Shown here: one piece after another, positions 6,673 to 9,163 of the stretch
Layout of the letters: each line of letters starts with the position of its first letter
Position numbering within the stretch: the stretch's first letter is position 1
NCBI GenBank assembly: GCA_030039695.1
Contig: JASHVB010000397.1
Span: forward strand, 1 to 9,163
Length of the DNA stretch: 9,163 nucleotides
DNA from: Acetobacteraceae bacterium
GTDB taxonomy: Bacteria > Pseudomonadota > Alphaproteobacteria > Acetobacterales > Acetobacteraceae
Direction: 5' to 3'
Notes under the pieces: generated by a model
What the model saw: the letters and a program-made list of their open reading frames with translations, nothing else
Database searches by the model: none
Told to the model about the DNA's origin: nothing
Position numbers and translations under genes: made by a program

Positions 6673-7800
6673 TCAGCGCAGCTCCGCCGCCCGAGACCGC
6701 ACACCCATGGGCCGGTCGCGATACGCGTAGTCGATGTCAGCCGTCGTGGCATCCCGCTCGGCGAGCGCCAACATGTCCGCATGATGCGGCGACAGTTCGC
6801 ATGATGGATCGGCAGCGGCCGCACTACCCGCGATCGCCAGCGCCTGGCAACGGCAGCCGCCGAAATCCACGTCACGCAGCGCGCAGGACCGGCACGGTTC
6901 CTCCATCCAGTCGGTTCCGCGGAACGCACGGAACGCCGGTGATTCCACCCAGATCTTTGCCAGCGGGTGGTCGCGTACCGACCAGAACTCCAGTCCTGGA
7001 ATCGTTTCAGCTGCGTGGCAAGGCAGCACGCGGCCAGACGGCGTCACATTGAGGGACCGGCGGCCCCAGCCACCGACGCATGCCTTGGGCCGTCGCGCGT
7101 AGTAGTCCGGCACCACGAGATCGATCACCAGACGGCCCTGGTAGCGCGCGCGTGCACGCTCTGCGTCCTGCATCGCCTGGTCCACCTGGGCGCGCGTTGG
7201 CATCAGCGCCCGACGGTTGCGAAGCGCCCAGCCGTAATACTGTGCGTGGGCAATTTCGACACGGCCGGCACCGAGCGACGCCGCCAGCTCCACGATCGCC
7301 GCAACGCGGCTGATGTTGGCACGGTGGATCACCGCATTGATGGTCAACGCAAAACCGAATTCGGTGACGAGGCGCGCAATCTCGAGCTTATGGGCATGAC
7401 CGCCGCGATAGCCGGCAATATGATCGGCGCTCTCGGCGTCGACGTCCTGCAGCGAAAGCTGGACGTGATCCAATCCGCGTTGTTTCAGCCCGGCGAGCCG
7501 CCGCCGATCGAGGCCGAGCGATGATGTAATGAGATTCGTGTACAGGCCGCTCGCGTTCGCCGCGCTGACGATGTCCGCGAGGTCGCGCCGGGATGCGGGT
7601 TCACCGCCGGAGAGATGCACCTGCAGCACGCCCATCGCCGCAGCTTCGGAGAACACGCGGCTCCACGTTGCGGTGTCTAGCTCACCGACACGATCATCCA
7701 AGCCGAGCGGATTGGAGCAATAAGGACACGCCAGAGGACACCGATGCGTAAGCTCGGCGAGCAAGCCCAGTGGTGCGGCAAGGCCGGGCGGCACGCTCAT
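6673..7800 (-). CDS. pqqE: PqqE, radical SAM enzyme of PQQ biosynthesis
   Basis: Catalyses the first committed step of PQQ synthesis in the cytoplasm: formation of a C-C bond between the Glu and Tyr side chains of the PqqA peptide, with PqqD as chaperone. It has 375 residues, normal for the family. The radical-SAM motif is CPLACPYC (C21, C25, C28), followed by the SAM-binding LSGGEP (63-68). The C-terminal SPASM/auxiliary-cluster domain has C241, C261, C303, C306, C316, C318 and C334, plus D312 in [12 protein letters not shown], matching the aspartate that acts as an unusual cluster ligand in the Methylobacterium enzyme. All expected iron-sulfur ligands are present, so the enzyme looks intact. 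The ATG overlaps the pqqD stop (ATGA) and there is no clear separate Shine-Dalgarno, which suggests coupled translation. It is the last gene of the leftward pqqADE arm. Confidence 0.97.
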   Translation of the reverse strand: MSVPPGLAAPLGLLAELTHRCPLACPYCSNPLGLDDRVGELDTATWSRVFSEAAAMGVLQVHLSGGEPASRRDLADIVSAANASGLYTNLITSSLGLDRRRLAGLKQRGLDHVQLSLQDVDAESADHIAGYRGGHAHKLEIARLVTEFGFALTINAVIHRANISRVAAIVELAASLGAGRVEIAHAQYYGWALRNRRALMPTRAQVDQAMQDAERARARYQGRLVIDLVVPDYYARRPKACVGGWGRRSLNVTPSGRVLPCHAAETIPGLEFWSVRDHPLAKIWVESPAFRAFRGTDWMEEPCRSCALRDVDFGGCRCQALAIAGSAAAADPSCELSPHHADMLALAERDATTADIDYAYRDRPMGVRSRAAELR

Positions 7801-8084
7801 CCCGTCAGCATCCGCTTGCCAACGAGCTCCGCCAACATGTCGGTGACATCGGCGGCGATCTCCGCGCGATCCGCGTTGTAGATCGTCGCCAGCTCATCAA
7901 TGAGCTGCGAAACCGTCCGGCTGCCGTCGCAACGGCGCAGTATTTCGCTGGCCGGCCCTTCCGTCTCGAGCACCCGCTCCGGTGCCAACAGCACCCAGGC
8001 ATCACGGGTCCGGTCGAAGTGCAGTCGCACGCCCGGCGCCAGCCGCGGATATTCTGGGAGCTTCGATGATGCGCCGTCATTCAC
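7797..8084 (-). CDS. pqqD: PqqD, PqqA-binding peptide chaperone
   Basis: A 95-residue RiPP-recognition-element protein that binds the PqqA precursor and delivers it to PqqE. Visible family features are [20 protein letters not shown] (13-32), LAPERVLE (33-40), a helix with [14 protein letters not shown] (45-58), and the terminal helices [18 protein letters not shown] (76-93). The length matches free-standing PqqD, so it is not fused to PqqC as in Methylobacterium. The start is GTG at 8084; the nearby ATG at 8080 is out of frame. The Shine-Dalgarno is weak. The 3' end overlaps pqqE by 4 bp. A structured gap of 143 bp separates it from pqqA, which suggests that pqqDE are expressed at a lower level than pqqA. 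Confidence 0.95.
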   Translation of the reverse strand: MNDGASSKLPEYPRLAPGVRLHFDRTRDAWVLLAPERVLETEGPASEILRRCDGSRTVSQLIDELATIYNADRAEIAADVTDMLAELVGKRMLTG

Positions 8085-8118
8085 GGCGAATGCCCACCAC
8101 TCGCGCAGCGGTGGCCCC

Positions 8119-8132
8119 GGTCGGACCCGACC
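8119..8132 (-). other. Short hairpin upstream of pqqD
   Basis: GGTCGG, AC, CCGACC forms a 6-bp perfect inverted repeat (realistically 5 bp with a 4-nt loop). It sits in the pqqA-pqqD gap, 35 nt before the pqqD GTG. Functional meaning is unproven. Confidence 0.35.
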
Positions 8133-8191
8133 AGAGGCGCCGCCGCGTGATATGGCCTGCGAGCCGGTGCAAGTGCTACCTCACGCCGGCG

Positions 8192-8221
8192 ATGTCAGTC
8201 ACACGAACGTGAGACTGACGT
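8192..8221 (-). other. Strong stem-loop just after pqqA, candidate attenuator or mRNA-processing element
   Basis: Arms GTCAGTCACACG (8194-8205) and CGTGAGACTGAC (8208-8219) pair over 11 of 12 positions around an AA centre. A wobble pair and an A-T pair extend the stem outward to 8192/8221. It starts 6 nt beyond the pqqA stop on the - strand. No U tract follows, so it is not a classic intrinsic terminator. It could stabilise the pqqA transcript, or partly block read-through into pqqDE, giving more precursor peptide than enzyme. Confidence 0.55.
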
Positions 8222-8227
8222 GACAGA

Positions 8228-8305
8228 CTACAGCTTTCCGGCAAAATAGCCGTTGATTTCCATGCCGATGCAGATTTCACGCAGTTTTGGACGAGTCCAG
8301 GCCAT
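8228..8305 (-). CDS. pqqA: PqqA, PQQ precursor peptide
   Basis: A 25-residue peptide from which pyrroloquinoline quinone is made. It has the diagnostic E-x3-Y core: E16-I17-N18-G19-Y20 inside GMEINGYF. These two side chains become the PQQ skeleton after PqqE cross-linking and proteolysis. The N-terminus MAWTRPKLREI fits the usual MxWxxPxxxEI pattern, and both spacing and length are normal. The start at 8305 is fixed by CTCCTC at 8312-8317 (GAGGAG on the - strand), 6 nt away, the best ribosome-binding site in the window and suited to high expression. The gene is first in a leftward pqqA-pqqD-pqqE arm and diverges from pqqB. The same frame stays open upstream to an ATG at 8497, but the strong ribosome-binding site argues for the short form. 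Confidence 0.95.
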   Translation of the reverse strand: MAWTRPKLREICIGMEINGYFAGKL

Positions 8306-8311
8306 GGGTGT

Positions 8312-8317
8312 CTCCTC
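8312..8317 (-). promoter_or_regulatory. Shine-Dalgarno of pqqA
   Basis: GAGGAG on the - strand, 6 nt before the ATG of pqqA. It decides the 25-residue start against the longer in-frame extension. Confidence 0.75.
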
Positions 8318-8437
8318 ATTCTTATCGTTCGGTAAGAACGCGCCGGCCGGCAAGCCGGCAACCTCTCTGTAGCAGAAGTGGCTGATGTCGTCCACCAACT
8401 CTCCAAAGTTGCCGTTTGCCGATTGTCTGGTTGTTGA

Positions 8438-8452
8438 CCGCGTCTGACGCGG
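8438..8452. promoter_or_regulatory. Perfect 7+1+7 palindrome, candidate operator
   Basis: CCGCGTC T GACGCGG, a perfect hyphenated inverted repeat close to the middle of the divergent pqqA/pqqB region. It overlaps the TTGACC element and its spacer, so a bound dimeric regulator could affect both arms. The regulator is unknown. Confidence 0.4.
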
Positions 8453-8583
8453 CCGATAGGGTCGATGCACGATCATAGTACTAATGAAACCCTGCACCGC
8501 ATTCGGTAATTTCGGACCTGTCTTGGGGGTGCGACGCGCGCCGGCGCGACAACCGGTGTGCGGACGTTGTTACGCACGCTCAC

Positions 8584-8611
8584 GTGTACGCGGTACATCC
8601 GCTGGGTACAC
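8584..8611 (+). promoter_or_regulatory. Hairpin immediately before the pqqB start
   Basis: GTGTACGCGG (8584-8593), loop TACAT, CCGC (8599-8602), 3-nt bulge TGG, GTACAC (8606-8611): 10 base pairs ending 6 nt before the pqqB ATG. It covers the place where a ribosome-binding site should be, and the only purine-rich bit (TGGG) lies in the bulge. It may limit or regulate pqqB translation. Confidence 0.4.
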
Positions 8612-8617
8612 AATTCT

Positions 8618-9163
8618 ATGATACGCATTCGCGTCATTGGTGCGGCGGCCGGGGGTGGATTCCCGCAGTGGAATTCGAATGCCGCGGCGTGCCGGCGAGC
8701 CAGGACCGGCGACCCGGAGGCCCGACCCCGAACGCAGGCGTCGATCGCCGTTACCGCCGACAACGACCGCTGGTTTCTGCTCAACGCCTCCCCGGACCTG
8801 CGACAGCAGATCGAGGCCAATGCCTGCCTGCACCCGCGCGACGGATTGCGATCCTCGCCCATCTCGGGCGTTGTGCTGACCGGCGGTGACGTCGACGCGA
8901 TCGCCGGCCTGTTGACACTGCGGGAACGGCACGCGTTCACCGTGTACGCAACCGCCGACATCCACGACATCCTCGACGCGAACCCCATCTTCGAGGTGCT
9001 GGCACGCGATATCGTCGCGCGGCGTCGCGTGGAGTTGGACAGGCCCTTCGCGCTGTGCTTGCCGGATGGCGCGCAGAGCGGCCTGTGGGTGACGCTGTTC
9101 GCGGTCCCCGGAAAGGTACCGTTGTACCTGGAAGCATCGGTTGAACCGCCGCCGATCATCGAA
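8618..9163 (+). CDS. pqqB: PqqB, metallo-beta-lactamase-fold PQQ biosynthesis protein, 3'-partial
   Basis: The first 182 codons of PqqB run off the right edge; family members are about 300 residues, so roughly 60% is here. PqqB is a metallo-beta-lactamase-fold protein required for full PQQ production. It has been proposed to hydroxylate the cross-linked tyrosine intermediate and earlier to help carry PQQ. Seen here are the glycine-rich start VIGAAAGGGFPQWNS (6-20), RPRTQASIAV (36-45), FLLNASPDLRQQI (53-65), LTGGDVDAIAGLLTLRER (87-104) and TLFAVPGKVPLYLE (159-172), all PqqB hallmarks. C25 is the only Cys left of the cluster near the N-terminus, and the usual His after the Asp in DVDH is Ala94. 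The ATG at 8618 is the only in-frame start nearby and has no good Shine-Dalgarno. It diverges from pqqA; pqqC may follow outside the window. Confidence 0.96.
   Translation, partial: MIRIRVIGAAAGGGFPQWNSNAAACRRARTGDPEARPRTQASIAVTADNDRWFLLNASPDLRQQIEANACLHPRDGLRSSPISGVVLTGGDVDAIAGLLTLRERHAFTVYATADIHDILDANPIFEVLARDIVARRRVELDRPFALCLPDGAQSGLWVTLFAVPGKVPLYLEASVEPPPIIE

Larger units (their letters stand above)
8306..8617. promoter_or_regulatory. Divergent pqqA/pqqB intergenic regulatory region
   Basis: A 312-bp gap between two divergent pqq arms that must hold promoters for both. It contains a self-complementary GCCGGC pair at 8346-8359 in the pqqA leader, a palindrome at 8438-8452, the palindrome CGCGCCGGCGCG at 8537-8548, and a hairpin at 8584-8611 before pqqB. 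The only sigma-70-like match I can see rightward is TTGACC (8434-8439) with TAGGGT 17 nt later (8457-8462), which is weak. No convincing -10 is seen for pqqA. Confidence 0.55.

Noticed and set aside
6423..7052. 209-codon + frame across the convergent gap and the pqqE 3' end
   Set aside because: No start signal and no recognisable motif. It lies antisense to pqqE and overlaps the Rieske gene.
8537..8548. CGCGCCGGCGCG palindrome as a second operator
   Set aside because: Perfect but made only of C and G in a GC-rich background, so chance is a sufficient explanation.
8473..9159. 228-codon - strand frame opposite pqqB
   Set aside because: The + strand translation is unmistakably PqqB; the antisense frame is Arg/Ser-rich and has no motif.
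1..9163. tRNA, rRNA or CRISPR array
   Set aside because: I looked for cloverleaf arms, rRNA-like stretches and regularly spaced direct repeats. The only tandem repeat is the in-frame 15-bp unit at 2148-2216.

Overview
The window is GC-rich (roughly two thirds G+C by eye), with dense gene packing and strong third-position GC. The PQQ proteins resemble those of Alphaproteobacteria: PqqA begins MAW and has the EINGY core, and PqqB begins with a GGGFPQWNS stretch as I remember it from acetic acid bacteria. I therefore infer an alphaproteobacterium, probably in or near the Acetobacteraceae (Rhodospirillales). That placement comes from remembered family features, not from a search.

Layout. Positions 1-6456 (+ strand) hold a six-gene block. 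It contains three SPFH/band-7 membrane proteins of the HflK/HflC type (first one open at the left edge of the window), a P1B-type heavy-metal ATPase with no N-terminal metal-binding domain, a small membrane-anchored periplasmic protein resembling the homology region of type II secretion GspC/GspN, and a Rieske [2Fe-2S] protein with a Tat-like signal. The first five genes are joined by four consecutive 4-bp stop/start overlaps; the Rieske gene follows after 22 bp and probably starts at TTG. Positions 6457-6672 are a convergent gap with a strong hairpin. Positions 6673-8305 (- strand) hold pqqA-pqqD-pqqE, with a structured 143-bp gap after pqqA and an ATGA overlap between pqqD and pqqE. Positions 8306-8617 are a divergent regulatory region. 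From 8618 (+ strand) pqqB runs off the right edge.

How the genes work together. PqqA is the precursor peptide of pyrroloquinoline quinone. PqqD presents it to the radical-SAM enzyme PqqE, which cross-links its Glu and Tyr, and PqqB acts later. pqqC is not in this window; it may follow pqqB. The usual pqqABCDE order is broken here into two divergent arms that share a 312-bp region containing a 7+1+7 palindrome and a hairpin just before the pqqB start.

The SPFH/ATPase/HR-domain/Rieske block is the least explained part. Its composition suggests a membrane-microdomain or chaperone-like assembly around a metal-exporting ATPase, with periplasmic partners, possibly one that metallates or assembles a periplasmic redox protein. 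Proximity to PQQ genes makes a link with quinoprotein respiration attractive, but nothing in the sequence proves it.
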